Source: Brevibacillus humidisoli
GTDB taxonomy: Bacteria; Bacillota; Bacilli; Brevibacillales; Brevibacillaceae
NCBI RefSeq assembly: GCF_020923435.1
Contig: NZ_CP087263.1
Location: forward strand, 2,933,970-2,997,969
Reading direction: 5' to 3'
Length of the DNA stretch: 64,000 bases
Below the pieces are notes generated by a model. That model was given only the letters and a program-made list of their open reading frames with translations. It did not search any database and had not been told where the DNA came from. The position numbers and the translations under genes are program-made. This document shows, in pieces, positions 36,996 to 45,424 of the stretch (positions are counted from its first letter, which is position 1; each line of letters begins with the position of its first letter).

Positions 36996-37026
36996 CGCCC
37001 CCTATCCCATGCTTGATTAGGGGGCG
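36996..37026 (-). terminator. Hairpin after the SDR gene
   Basis: 9-bp stem CGCCCCCTA / TAGGGGGCG on either strand, 80 bases beyond the SDR stop codon, poor T-run. Confidence 0.5.
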
Positions 37027-37105
37027 CGCATTTCCAACCGCAAAAAGCTAGATTTCCTGTGGGAACCGATCAACTTTTGTCGTAAAATGGGAGCAATTAG
37101 GCGCC

Positions 37106-37840
37106 TCAGATAAACATCCCGCCATCTACGACGATATTCTGCCCCGTCACAAACCCGGCGTGCGCTATCAACGAATAGGCTGCTTCGGCTACATCCTCCG
37201 GGGTAGCGACCCGTCCGAGCGGGGTTCCGCTGGCCAACCGTTTGACGTGCTCCTCTTGTCCGGCAACCCAGCGGGTATCGACTATGCCCGGTGAGATGCT
37301 GTTTACCCGCACATCGGGAGCCAGCACCCGAGCCAGCGATTTCGTTACGCTGATCGCAGCTGCTTTGGACGCGGCATACGCAATCGAGCTGCCCAGTCCG
37401 GTCATCCCGGCCACCGACGCAATATTGACGATGCAGCCTTTTTGCTTCTGCAGTTCTTGAGCCGCTGCCCGACAACAGTGGAACATCCCTTTTACATTGA
37501 CACTCATCACGCGATCCCAGTGCTCGTCATGCAGCCCCTCCAGATCGCGGTGCTCAACAAAATCAGTCACTCCCGCGTTGTTGACCAGGATATCCAGCCT
37601 TCCGAATTGTTGTATGGTGGCCTGAACCATGTTGCGCACAGCTGCGTCGTCAGCGACGTTCGCCTGGTAGAGCAAACCTTCTACTCCCCATTGTCTGATC
37701 TGCTCTACGGTCTGTATCGCTTCCTCTGCGGAGCGGGAATAGTTGACGGTGACATGCACCCCTTCACGTGCCAGACGCAGGGCAATCGCCCGGCCAATTC
37801 CGGTTGCTGAACCGGTGATCAAAGCAACTTTATCTCTCAC
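37106..37840 (-). CDS. FabG-like short-chain dehydrogenase/reductase
   Basis: 244 residues from GTG 37840 (GAGGAG upstream). NAD(P)-binding motif TGSATGIGRAIA, NNAG, catalytic Ser in IASVAGMTGLGSS and the YAASK Tyr/Lys pair, and PGIVDT. Most like 3-oxoacyl-ACP reductases, but isolated from other fab genes; substrate undetermined. Divergent from the alcohol dehydrogenase gene at 38127. Confidence 0.9.
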   Translation of the reverse strand: MRDKVALITGSATGIGRAIALRLAREGVHVTVNYSRSAEEAIQTVEQIRQWGVEGLLYQANVADDAAVRNMVQATIQQFGRLDILVNNAGVTDFVEHRDLEGLHDEHWDRVMSVNVKGMFHCCRAAAQELQKQKGCIVNIASVAGMTGLGSSIAYAASKAAAISVTKSLARVLAPDVRVNSISPGIVDTRWVAGQEEHVKRLASGTPLGRVATPEDVAEAAYSLIAHAGFVTGQNIVVDGGMFI

Positions 37841-38126
37841 AATAGGCTCACTCCTCTTTGGCTTCAGATGGTACATGCAGATCCATTTACACTATCACAC
37901 AGATCGTTGCTGTTTGGTATATCCAATCGCACAACGTCAACTTTTCCTTACGTCACAACGATTCTGTCACCGCTTATTTCGGCTGGCAGGGCAGACAACG
38001 ACAGCGGGACGTCTGGAACAGCGAGTCATGCAACCTCTTTTTTTTCACATACAGATAGGATCAGCCATACTGATCTTTTGCTATTTCAGTAGAGAAATGG
38101 AACCAGTGAAAGGGAGTGCTTTAATT

Positions 38127-39305
38127 ATGGGTACATATTCTGTGTTTCGCATGCCGGAAACGGTCCTGTACGGTAGGGATTCGTTCGACCAAGTAGGCGT
38201 GCAGGCAGCGCGATGGGCAAAAAAAGCGCTTGTGATCAGCGACCAGGTGATGGACAGTTTGGGGGTTGTCCGTCGTTGTTACAAGCTGCTTGCCGACGCC
38301 GGCTTATCCTACGCCTCTTACTTGCAGGTGGATTCGGAACCGACAGACATTCATGTGCGAGAATCGTTGGATGTATGCTTGCGCGAGAAATGCAAGGTGA
38401 TCATCACGATCGGTGGGGGGAGCTGTATCGATGCCGGCAAAGCGGTGGCACTGCTTGCTACAAACGGTGGATATATCGGAGATTATACAGGAGGAAAAAC
38501 ACCGGTCCTGCACGGCTCGCTCCCTCTGATTGCTGTCCCGACGACAGCAGGCACAGGATCAGAGGTGACGGACGTGACCGTCATAACCAATACCGCGGAG
38601 CATGTGAAGATGATGATCAAGCATCCATTCCTCCTGCCGACAGCAGCGATTGTAGACCCTGTTCTCACGCTCACTTCACCTCCCCATGTGACCGCTGCAA
38701 CCGGTATCGATGCGTTGTGCCACGCGATGGAGGCGTATCTCTCCCGCCGTGCCCAACCGATGACCGATATGCTCGCATTATCCGCGATTGATCTGATTTG
38801 CCGAAATATTCGAAAGGCATACAACGACGGAACAGACCTGGAGGCACGGGAGCAGATGGCCCTGGCAGCGATGAAAGCTGGTGCGGCCTTCTCCAATGCC
38901 TCGGTCTGCCTGGTGCACGGCATGTCTCGGCCGATCGGAGCGCTGTTCCACGTTCCCCACGGTGTATCCAATGCGATGCTTTTGCCCGCTGTACTGGAGT
39001 ACAGCAAAGACGCTTGTACATCACGGCTCGCTGAGATCGCTCGCAGGATCGACAGGAGGTTGGGAGACGATCCTGACGTGGAAGCCGCGGAAGAGACCGT
39101 CAAGCAGGTCAAATTGCTATGTGCTGATCTGCAAATCCCCAACATGAAAAACTGGGGCATTGACCGGAACAGACTGGACCAGGTCGTTGCGAAGATGGTT
39201 GCTGATGCCATCGCAAGCGGAAGTCCGGCCAATAACCCCAAAGTACCCACTGAAACCGAGATTGCGGAATTGTACGGGATCTGCTACGACTACAGCTTCA
39301 CATGA
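38127..39305 (+). CDS. Iron-containing alcohol dehydrogenase
   Basis: 392-residue NAD(P)-dependent group III alcohol dehydrogenase. GGGSCIDAGKAVALLATN and PTTAGTGSEVT bind the nucleotide. Metal ligands fall in the context TGIDALCHAMEAYLS, VHGMSRPIGALFHVPHGVSNAML. ATG 38127 with AGGGAG upstream; the open frame extends further upstream but that segment is unrelated. Substrate could be a short alcohol, lactaldehyde or a hydroxyacid. Confidence 0.93.
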   Translation: MGTYSVFRMPETVLYGRDSFDQVGVQAARWAKKALVISDQVMDSLGVVRRCYKLLADAGLSYASYLQVDSEPTDIHVRESLDVCLREKCKVIITIGGGSCIDAGKAVALLATNGGYIGDYTGGKTPVLHGSLPLIAVPTTAGTGSEVTDVTVITNTAEHVKMMIKHPFLLPTAAIVDPVLTLTSPPHVTAATGIDALCHAMEAYLSRRAQPMTDMLALSAIDLICRNIRKAYNDGTDLEAREQMALAAMKAGAAFSNASVCLVHGMSRPIGALFHVPHGVSNAMLLPAVLEYSKDACTSRLAEIARRIDRRLGDDPDVEAAEETVKQVKLLCADLQIPNMKNWGIDRNRLDQVVAKMVADAIASGSPANNPKVPTETEIAELYGICYDYSFT

Positions 39306-39361
39306 GCACAGAACTGACCTGCTCAGCTGATGCAGGAGCCCTTTTCCATGCAGCTATTTCG

Positions 39362-40171
39362 CTACTCCTGCTCCACCCGCGGTCTGGTCGGATCACAGTC
39401 TGGTGGCGTCAACTCTGTTACGTGGGCCAGATTGATCAGGTAATAGCACTCTTCCCGCGCCATGTGATCGGGCATGAGCGGGGAGAGAGTACCTAGCACC
39501 GTATCTGTTAGTTCCATCTCTTCGATCTCGTGCAGGAACTTGGTGAACAACGCGATTTCCAACTCTACCTGATGATTGAATCGAGACAGAGCGGGAAACT
39601 GCTCCAGATGAGTGCGGAGATAACCGGCCAACTCGACCGCTTTGAGGTAAAGCTGCTCAAACGACCGGGTGTATTCCCTGCTTTTCTCCTTCAGTTGATG
39701 CTCGACGAGGTCCAGCGATGACGTGATGCTCCCGGCATGACCCGCCGCATCAGGCAGCCAGAGCAGGTGGTAGTGCACGGGATGACAGGGCGCAGGCGCT
39801 TCACCTTTGCACAAACATTGCAAGATCCTCACATACTCCTCCAGCTCGTTTACCATGTGATTGATAAAGGTAGGGGGCAAACTGATCGCGATTTCACCTA
39901 CGAGATGACGCCGCAGCAGGTGCAGTTTAAAACTGCGGAACTCGATCGTATAATGCTGCGCCTGCTCGGTCAACTTCGTCAGCTCGTCACCGGAAAGCTC
40001 CAGCCTCGCTTTTTCCAACAGCAAGTCGTACACTTGTTTGAAGTACTCTGCCCGTTTCCACTCTTCAGTTTCTGTCGGCGCCAGGCCTTGCAGGATAAAA
40101 CGGGCATGATCCCCCATGATTTGCAGCCAAAAGCGATGTTCAAACAAGGCTGCTTGGTCAAATCCACTCAT
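39362..40171 (-). CDS. DUF2935 two-repeat helical metal-binding protein
   Basis: 269 residues. Two tandem ferritin-like helical repeats, each opening with a histidine/glutamate pair: ALFEHRFWLQIMGDHARFI and LDLVEHQLKEKSREYTRSFEQLY, with a later HEIEEMEL. The DUF2935 family is structurally related to ferritin-like proteins and is common in spore formers; function unknown. ATG 40171 with GGGAGGAGA upstream. Confidence 0.88.
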   Translation of the reverse strand: MSGFDQAALFEHRFWLQIMGDHARFILQGLAPTETEEWKRAEYFKQVYDLLLEKARLELSGDELTKLTEQAQHYTIEFRSFKLHLLRRHLVGEIAISLPPTFINHMVNELEEYVRILQCLCKGEAPAPCHPVHYHLLWLPDAAGHAGSITSSLDLVEHQLKEKSREYTRSFEQLYLKAVELAGYLRTHLEQFPALSRFNHQVELEIALFTKFLHEIEEMELTDTVLGTLSPLMPDHMAREECYYLINLAHVTELTPPDCDPTRPRVEQE

Positions 40172-40314
40172 ATTCAAGCGATCTCCTCCCTTTTTCACGA
40201 TTAGCATATGAGCATCTGCCTAATCGCGTGAAGGAACGAGTAAACCCTATTTGTATCGAACCAAAAGACTCCCCCGAACGTTCTCGGCCAGTCTATTCAA
40301 CAGCCACTGGGTCG

Positions 40315-41169
40315 CTAGCGATCTCTCCTCCTCTGTTTTTTAGGCCAACGATGTGGTTCAACATGCCTCAGCATCGCAAGGAATACGACGCCCCATTGAT
40401 CCTCGTTCAAAGAGCAAATCGGTGCATCGCGCTCCCTCCCGACATCCCTGAGCACATGTTTTAGTTGAGGAGGTGTAAATACACCGTTGAGCGCTTCATA
40501 AATCGGCAGCTCCGGACACCTCAATCCATATTCGGCCAATGCCACAAATCGACTGTGGTGATGGCTCGCCACGAGTGGACTGCTTCTCCTCCGCACACGC
40601 AATATGGCCGAGTCTACACGGGGCGGGGGAGAGAAATGGCTGCGGCCAACCACCCTGATCAACTTCATTTCAAACCAGATTCTCCATTTGAGAATGCGAG
40701 GGTTGATGATCGAATTGGCAGTGAAGCGCTTGGCCGCTCCATATTCGATCATCAGCACGGCTCGTTGAATGGCCGAAGACGGGGGATAAAGCAGTTTTTC
40801 CAGAATCGGCGTGGTGATGGAATAAGGAATACTGGCGACAACACTGAACGGATCTCTTGGCAGGCTTGTTTTGAGAATATCTCGTTCGATGACCTTGATA
40901 TTTCGGTACCCTTCCGCCTTTTTCCGGAGCACTTCTACAAAAACCGGATCGTACTCAACAGCCAGAACGTGTTTTGCTCGCTCCGCCAGGCTCAGCGTGA
41001 ACGCCCCTTTGCCAGCTCCAATTTCCAAAACGGTATCGGCAGACGTAATCCCCGCCAACTGGATCATCTCCTGGATCACCCGTTTGTTGTGCAGCAGATG
41101 CTGGCCGGAAAAATTAGGCCCTTCTAAGCCCTTTCGCGCCTTTCTATGACGTTTATCTTGTCTATTCAT
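40315..41169 (-). CDS. erm: Erm-type 23S rRNA adenine N6-methyltransferase
   Basis: 284 residues. Methylates A2058 of 23S rRNA using SAM, which blocks macrolide, lincosamide and streptogramin B binding. Motif I is EIGAGKGAFTLSLAE (residues 49-63), acidic VEYDP follows, and catalytic motif IV is SIPYSITTPIL (113-123). Most Erm proteins have Asn at the first position of motif IV, here Ser. Basic C-terminal tail (RWPKKQRRRDR) as in the ErmD-type clade. Strong RBS GGAGGAG. The 5' leader holds two short ORFs and an attenuator hairpin, so expression is probably drug-inducible. Confidence 0.88.
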   Translation of the reverse strand: MNRQDKRHRKARKGLEGPNFSGQHLLHNKRVIQEMIQLAGITSADTVLEIGAGKGAFTLSLAERAKHVLAVEYDPVFVEVLRKKAEGYRNIKVIERDILKTSLPRDPFSVVASIPYSITTPILEKLLYPPSSAIQRAVLMIEYGAAKRFTANSIINPRILKWRIWFEMKLIRVVGRSHFSPPPRVDSAILRVRRRSSPLVASHHHSRFVALAEYGLRCPELPIYEALNGVFTPPQLKHVLRDVGRERDAPICSLNEDQWGVVFLAMLRHVEPHRWPKKQRRRDR

Positions 41170-41196
41170 GTCGCTCCTCCGTTACGTAAAAAATGA

Positions 41197-41224
41197 AAAC
41201 GCACAGGCGCCTGCCTGTGCGTTT
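41197..41224 (-). terminator. Attenuator hairpin in the erm leader
   Basis: Perfect 12-bp stem AAACGCACAGGC / GCCTGTGCGTTT with a 4-base loop, followed on the minus strand by TTCATTTTTT, ending 28 bases before the erm start. Flanking CCGGTTACG / CGTAACGG can extend the pairing into the erm ribosome site. Confidence 0.75.
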
Positions 41225-41275
41225 CGTAACCGGAAGAGGAGATCAACAGAGTGCGGAAGAATCACTTGTTGCAGA

Positions 41276-41320
41276 TCAACCGTAAACAAACCAAACCTTG
41301 CACAACTGGTTATGTTGCAT
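41276..41320 (-). CDS. Possible erm leader peptide 2
   Basis: 14-codon ORF MQHNQLCKVWFVYG, beginning in the second copy of a 22-bp tandem repeat. No strong ribosome site of its own. Erm leaders often encode short ribosome-stalling peptides; stalling here is inference. Confidence 0.4.
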   Translation of the reverse strand: MQHNQLCKVWFVYG

Positions 41321-41345
41321 GAGACAACTGGTTATGCGGCATGCC
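41302..41345. repeat. Tandem 22-bp duplication in the erm leader
   Basis: Two adjacent copies sharing ACAACTGGTTATG and GCATG (41302-41323 and 41324-41345). Each copy supplies an ATG-CAT-AAC-CAG-TTG stretch on the minus strand, so the start of a leader peptide has been duplicated. Confidence 0.85.
41310..41342 (-). CDS. Possible erm leader peptide 1
   Basis: 10-codon ORF MPHNQLSHAT with AAGGTGAT upstream at good spacing. Overlaps leader ORF 2 in another frame. Confidence 0.45.
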   Translation of the reverse strand: MPHNQLSHAT

Positions 41346-41472
41346 ACGATCACCTTGTTATCCTTTCGACCAAAAAGGATTGACCGAATGAATGACACAC
41401 AGCATGAGCGCCAGTCGCTTCCCATCAGGTTTGGTTATTCACTTGCTGCTGCTTTTCTCTATTGACGTCATC

Positions 41473-41520
41473 GCAGGAAACCTTGACAAGCCGTCATCCT
41501 GACGGCGCAACGTTTCCCGC
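41473..41520 (-). other. Nested RNA hairpin upstream of the erm leader
   Basis: Outer stem GCGGGAAAC / GTTTCCTGC (one G-U) around inner stem GCCGTC / GACGGC on the minus strand. It lies between the candidate RNA at 41570-41753 and the erm leader; part of the structured stretch but with no named family. Confidence 0.5.
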
Positions 41521-41569
41521 GTACTTTTGCCCCGTATCTCGTTATCAAACGTAGACTTTTCGATAGCAC

Positions 41570-41753
41570 AAAAAAAGAGGGCAGACTGGGCCCTCCCGCT
41601 TATTCGCGTATAACGAAACAGGGTTACATGTAAATGGGCAGACCAATCCCGATTATTCTGCACACAGGCAGAGCCTTTGTACATATGAACATTTAGATGT
41701 ACAAAGTTCTCAATCGGGCTGAATGCACACGTAACCCTCCATCCTTTAAAAGT
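41570..41753 (-). ncRNA. Candidate free-standing structured RNA, about 184 nt
   Basis: A complete transcription unit without an ORF: promoter at 41760-41788 and a terminator at 41570-41596 (GAGGGC / GCCCTC, T7). Between them are three nested helices: 41620-41627 with 41731-41738 (8 bp), 41648-41654 with 41712-41718 (7 bp) and 41675-41684 with 41697-41706 (10 bp). They form a rod with a 12/20-nt internal bubble. Size and shape are compatible with a 6S-like or other regulatory RNA; I recognise no family sequence. It could also be a distal upstream part of erm regulation. Confidence 0.6.
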
Positions 41754-41759
41754 AACTTG

Positions 41760-41788
41760 ATTTTACCACAGACACCTTCTCTTTACAA
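41760..41788 (-). promoter_or_regulatory. Promoter of the candidate RNA
   Basis: On the minus strand TTGTAA (41788-41783), 17-base spacer, TAAAAT (41765-41760). Predicted start near 41753. Confidence 0.7.
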
Positions 41789-41840
41789 TCGCAAGCGAAG
41801 GGGCCAGGGATGACGACGCGGGCAGGATTTTGCCTGTTCC

Positions 41841-42479
41841 CTACAGCATCTTTTTCTGCTTGGCAATCGAAGCGGCTTCTTTGCTCGTTTTCGCCCCCAT
41901 TTTTTTCAGAATCCGGTTGATGTGATTTTTGATCGTCCGCTTGGCAATATGCAGCCGCTTCTCAATCTCTGATTGGGTATATCCATCGTGGATCAACTGC
42001 AGGATTTCTTTTTCAGCCGGAGAGAGCAGCTTCTGGTTCTCTTCCTGCTTCAAGCGCAAGAATTCATGGCGCAGTGCGGCAGCAGCTGTCGGGTGGATCG
42101 CCGATTGCTGATGGTAGGCGGCGCGGACGGCAGCCGGTATCTCTTTATAATCCAGCTTGCTAATGTAGTTGACCACTCCCGCCGAAAACGATTCGACGAT
42201 AATCTCCTCCCGGGTCAGTGAGGTGAGCATAATGATTTTGCAATCTGCCTGGAGATCGACCAATTGATGAGCAAGGTCAATTCCGTCCAGATTGTTTTCG
42301 GTCAGGTTGATATCCAATAAGACGATGTCCACCACCTGCTGTTGGAAGAGCTGCACGGCCTCTTCTCTCGTCTCGGCTGTGCCTGCTATCGTCAAGTCCG
42401 GTTCTTTGGACAAATAGTCTACCAATCCTTTTCGCCAGATGGCATCATCTTCTACGATCAGGATGCGGATCTTAGCCAC
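41841..42479 (-). CDS. LuxR/NarL-type response regulator
   Basis: 212 residues. Receiver domain with acidic pair EDD (10-12), phosphorylated Asp56 in VLLDIN and Lys in SKLDYKEIP. The C-terminal LuxR-type helix-turn-helix is LLSPAEKEILQLIHDGYTQSEIEKRLHIAKRTIKNHINRILKKM. Four bases downstream of the histidine kinase gene, so a co-expressed two-component pair. The regulated genes are unknown. Confidence 0.95.
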   Translation of the reverse strand: MAKIRILIVEDDAIWRKGLVDYLSKEPDLTIAGTAETREEAVQLFQQQVVDIVLLDINLTENNLDGIDLAHQLVDLQADCKIIMLTSLTREEIIVESFSAGVVNYISKLDYKEIPAAVRAAYHQQSAIHPTAAAALRHEFLRLKQEENQKLLSPAEKEILQLIHDGYTQSEIEKRLHIAKRTIKNHINRILKKMGAKTSKEAASIAKQKKML

Positions 42480-42483
42480 ACTA

Positions 42484-43869
42484 TCACTCCTCTCTGGGGC
42501 TCTTCTCTACTACTAGCTTGCTCGGAAAGTAGAGATAAACTGTCGTTCCCTGCTCCTTGACACTCTGAATCTCAAGCATCCCCTGATGCTTCTGCATCAC
42601 GTTATAGCAATAGGAAAGCCCCAGACCATAATTTTGCCCATTTTTTTTGGTCGTAAAGAACGGATCCAGGACGTTTCCCAGATTTTCCTTGGAGATGCCG
42701 ACACCGGTATCGGCTACCGATACGACCAGATGCTTCTTGGAACGGTATAGAGAAACGGTCAGCACGCCTCCCTGATGCATCGCCTCGATGGCGTTTTGAC
42801 ACAGATTGGCGATCACTTCACGCAGATGGACCGGGTCCCCTTTGATCCAGGCCTTCTCGTCCAGATGGGGGCGCACTTCGATCTGCTTTTTTTCGACGTA
42901 CGGCCGCACATCCTGCAGGACACGAGTGACCACTTCATGCAGAGGGACGATATCCTCTTTGAGTACAATGTCCTGGATCTGTCCCTGGATCCGGTTCACC
43001 ATGTTCATGATGTTTTGGGTGGACTGCAGCAGAACCGTCATATCTTCGTTCATCTCGTTCCGCTTCTCATCGGACGCGTAGGACTGAATCCGATCGGCAT
43101 ACAGGTTGATTTTGCCCAATTCGTTTTTGATCGTATGGTTGAGGATCGACGCTCCAGATGTCATCGCCCGCAGTGTACTGTCCAAACGTCGCTTTTCGAT
43201 CCTCAGCTTGACGCCAAGCAGTCCGTATTTGACGCTGATCGCCAAAAACAGGATAAACTGCAGCGAAACGATGACAATGTTGTAACGCCAAGCGTCGTAC
43301 TGATCGAAAATCCGCATCACATAAATAGAGATGAAGACGAACAACAGCGGAAGAATAGCCAGAACATTATTGATGAACCGGCTTTTCTTAACCATTGGGT
43401 CCCGTTCCGTCCAATACAGGTATATCAGCAACACACACGTACAGAGAAAATAGGGCGTAACCCACATGACCATGATCCAGTAATCGAATTGAAGCACCGG
43501 GTAAATCGGTGTAATCACCAGCATTAACAGCGGTGGCAGAAGTGCCGCATACTGGATGATCATCTTCACTCGATTCGGCATAAAGTCACAGGAATGTACG
43601 GCAAACATCAAAAAAGTGTAGGGAAGCCCGATCTGACAGATAAACGATGATACGCTGCTGACAAAGAGCATCCCCGGATTGAGCAGCGGATACTGTTGAA
43701 CATACCCCTGCAGCAGCGGATACAACTCTTCGTCGATAACAGCAGCAAAATAACCTAATCCTCCGATAAAGGCTGTTGCACTAGCCCAGCGGGTAGAAAG
43801 CCGTCTCGGGTCGGTGAAGAGCAGCAGCAGTCCAAAAGCCCAGATCGCTATCAAAACGGTTATGATCAC
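42484..43869 (-). CDS. Membrane sensor histidine kinase
   Basis: 461 residues. About seven membrane helices in the first 220 residues form the sensor, followed by a dimerisation helix with phospho-acceptor His245 in ILNHTIKNELGKI. The ATPase domain has LCQNAIEAM (N box), VADTGVGIS (G1), and GLGLSYCYNVMQKH (G2). The HTIKNE context resembles kinases of the HATPase/SpoOB-like group, although the partner is LuxR-type. No extracellular domain of size, so a membrane or lipid signal is plausible. Confidence 0.92.
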   Translation of the reverse strand: MIITVLIAIWAFGLLLLFTDPRRLSTRWASATAFIGGLGYFAAVIDEELYPLLQGYVQQYPLLNPGMLFVSSVSSFICQIGLPYTFLMFAVHSCDFMPNRVKMIIQYAALLPPLLMLVITPIYPVLQFDYWIMVMWVTPYFLCTCVLLIYLYWTERDPMVKKSRFINNVLAILPLLFVFISIYVMRIFDQYDAWRYNIVIVSLQFILFLAISVKYGLLGVKLRIEKRRLDSTLRAMTSGASILNHTIKNELGKINLYADRIQSYASDEKRNEMNEDMTVLLQSTQNIMNMVNRIQGQIQDIVLKEDIVPLHEVVTRVLQDVRPYVEKKQIEVRPHLDEKAWIKGDPVHLREVIANLCQNAIEAMHQGGVLTVSLYRSKKHLVVSVADTGVGISKENLGNVLDPFFTTKKNGQNYGLGLSYCYNVMQKHQGMLEIQSVKEQGTTVYLYFPSKLVVEKSPREE

Positions 43870-44094
43870 GGTGTAAAACTCCTACTCACATAGTTGGTCG
43901 CTCCGACGAAAACAAGATCAGTACGATCCTGCCTGAGTCGGTGGCGGCAGATGTCTTCAGTCACACATCCATTATAACAGAGAAGAATCGTATCTTTTTG
44001 AAAATCGGTTTTCTGAGGAAATAGTCGTTTAACCGTTTCATTACCGATCATTTGAGCATCAACTGTACAAACAGAGGGAAAGGAGAGGGCAACG

Positions 44095-44442
44095 TTGAGC
44101 GATACACACAGCCATGATGTCACATTTGTCCAATTCACTGACATACCTGGCCATATACATTCCTATCGGACCAGAACGACAATCAATGACGGACACAGGC
44201 ACAGGATGAGGGGACGGACGTCACCCCCCTATGGAAGAGGGGCGCGTCACGTTCATTATTATGAGGGGACCACGTCGTTTGACGACGGTCATGTTCATTA
44301 TTACAGAGGGTGGACGGGGCCGCCGATTCCGCTGCCCGGTGGCGGCCACTACCATGAGTTTTCCGGTCAAACCACCTTTAACGATGGACACATCCATTAT
44401 TACCGGGGGAGAACAGGAGAAGACTACCGGCCAGGAACCTAA
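44095..44442 (+). CDS. Histidine-rich repeat protein, YmaF-like
   Basis: 115 residues with six copies of a His-x-His unit spaced about 15-20 residues apart: GHIHSYRT, GHRHRMRG, RHVHYYEG, GHVHYYRG, GHYHEFSG, GHIHYYRG. The layout matches the B. subtilis YmaF family, function unknown and found in spore formers. The repeats could bind metal ions. TTG start with AAGGAGAGGG upstream. Confidence 0.85.
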   Translation: MSDTHSHDVTFVQFTDIPGHIHSYRTRTTINDGHRHRMRGRTSPPYGRGARHVHYYEGTTSFDDGHVHYYRGWTGPPIPLPGGGHYHEFSGQTTFNDGHIHYYRGRTGEDYRPGT

Positions 44443-44464
44443 ACCTTTGTATGGACGTGTATGG

Positions 44465-45166
44465 TTACGCCAGGTCCATCAGCATAAACTCCGCCCCTGC
44501 GGTGGTGGCAAGATGCAGTTGGGAGCGTTCATCGATTCGTGCTGAGTCACCCGTGGACAGTTGGTGTTCACCATCCAACTGCAGGTCGCCCGAGATCACA
44601 AACAAATAGATCTTGCGTCCTTCCTCCTGCTGGTGGGTCAGCTCGCGCCCCGCTTCCAGCCGGGACAGATAGACAGTTAGGTCCTGATGAATGGAGAGCG
44701 CCTCCCCGTTGGGCCGACCGGACACTACAGGAAACAGACAGTTTGTCTGCTGCTCTTTGGTGAATTCCTTTTGCTCCCAAGATGGCGTCAGTCCTTTTTG
44801 ATTGGGCAGAAACCAGATTTGCAGCAGATGAAGCGGAGTATCCTCGGAAGGGTTGTACTCGGAGTGATAAATGCCGTTCCCCGCTGTCATCCGCTGTACT
44901 TCTCCCGGGCGAATGATGCCGGTATTGCCGATACTGTCCTTGTGTTCCAGCACGCCCTCTATGACGTAGGTCATAATCTCCATGTCGCGATGAGGATGCA
45001 TGCCAAACCCGGTGCCCGGTTGGATCACATCGTCGTTGAACACTCGTAGCGGCCCGAACTGCAGATTATTCGGGTCGTAATACTCGGCAAAGGAAAAACT
45101 GAAGCGGGATTTCAACCACCCGTGATCAGTGAGAAAACGCTGGTCTGATGGAATGATCTGGATCAT
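44465..45166 (-). CDS. Pirin-family protein (YhhW-like)
   Basis: 233 residues, two cupin barrels. Metal-site residues are visible in GFGMHPHRDMEIMTYVIEGVLEHKDS and the later GNGIYHSEYNPSED. Related proteins act as quercetin 2,3-dioxygenases or as metal-sensing regulators. ATG 45166 is chosen with AGAGGTGA upstream; a GTG lies four codons earlier. Single gene. Confidence 0.93.
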   Translation of the reverse strand: MIQIIPSDQRFLTDHGWLKSRFSFSFAEYYDPNNLQFGPLRVFNDDVIQPGTGFGMHPHRDMEIMTYVIEGVLEHKDSIGNTGIIRPGEVQRMTAGNGIYHSEYNPSEDTPLHLLQIWFLPNQKGLTPSWEQKEFTKEQQTNCLFPVVSGRPNGEALSIHQDLTVYLSRLEAGRELTHQQEEGRKIYLFVISGDLQLDGEHQLSTGDSARIDERSQLHLATTAGAEFMLMDLA

Positions 45167-45424
45167 GATGAAAATCACCTCTGTCTGTCGGCACCCTGAT
45201 CAGGTGCACGACTTGTTTTACACTTACTTTTTGTAAGTTACAAACATCATATCCTCCTTTCTCCCACCTGTCAAGGCCGGATGCGGTGTGCACACAGGCG
45301 TGCTGGCATAGGGGCGCTCTCTCTGGTACAATACGATCAATGGTGATCTCAGTTTGGACTTTATCTGAATCGATCACTTGATACGATGGGTGGGCGAGGG
45401 ACTATATAGAAGGAAGGTAGATGT

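Noticed and set aside
41439-41684. 81-residue minus-strand ORF upstream of erm
   Set aside because: Overlaps the RNA helices and terminator, lacks an RBS, and its composition is unlike a protein.
45300-45424. Purine riboswitch before the NCS2 permease
   Set aside because: The conserved purine-aptamer loops are not visible.
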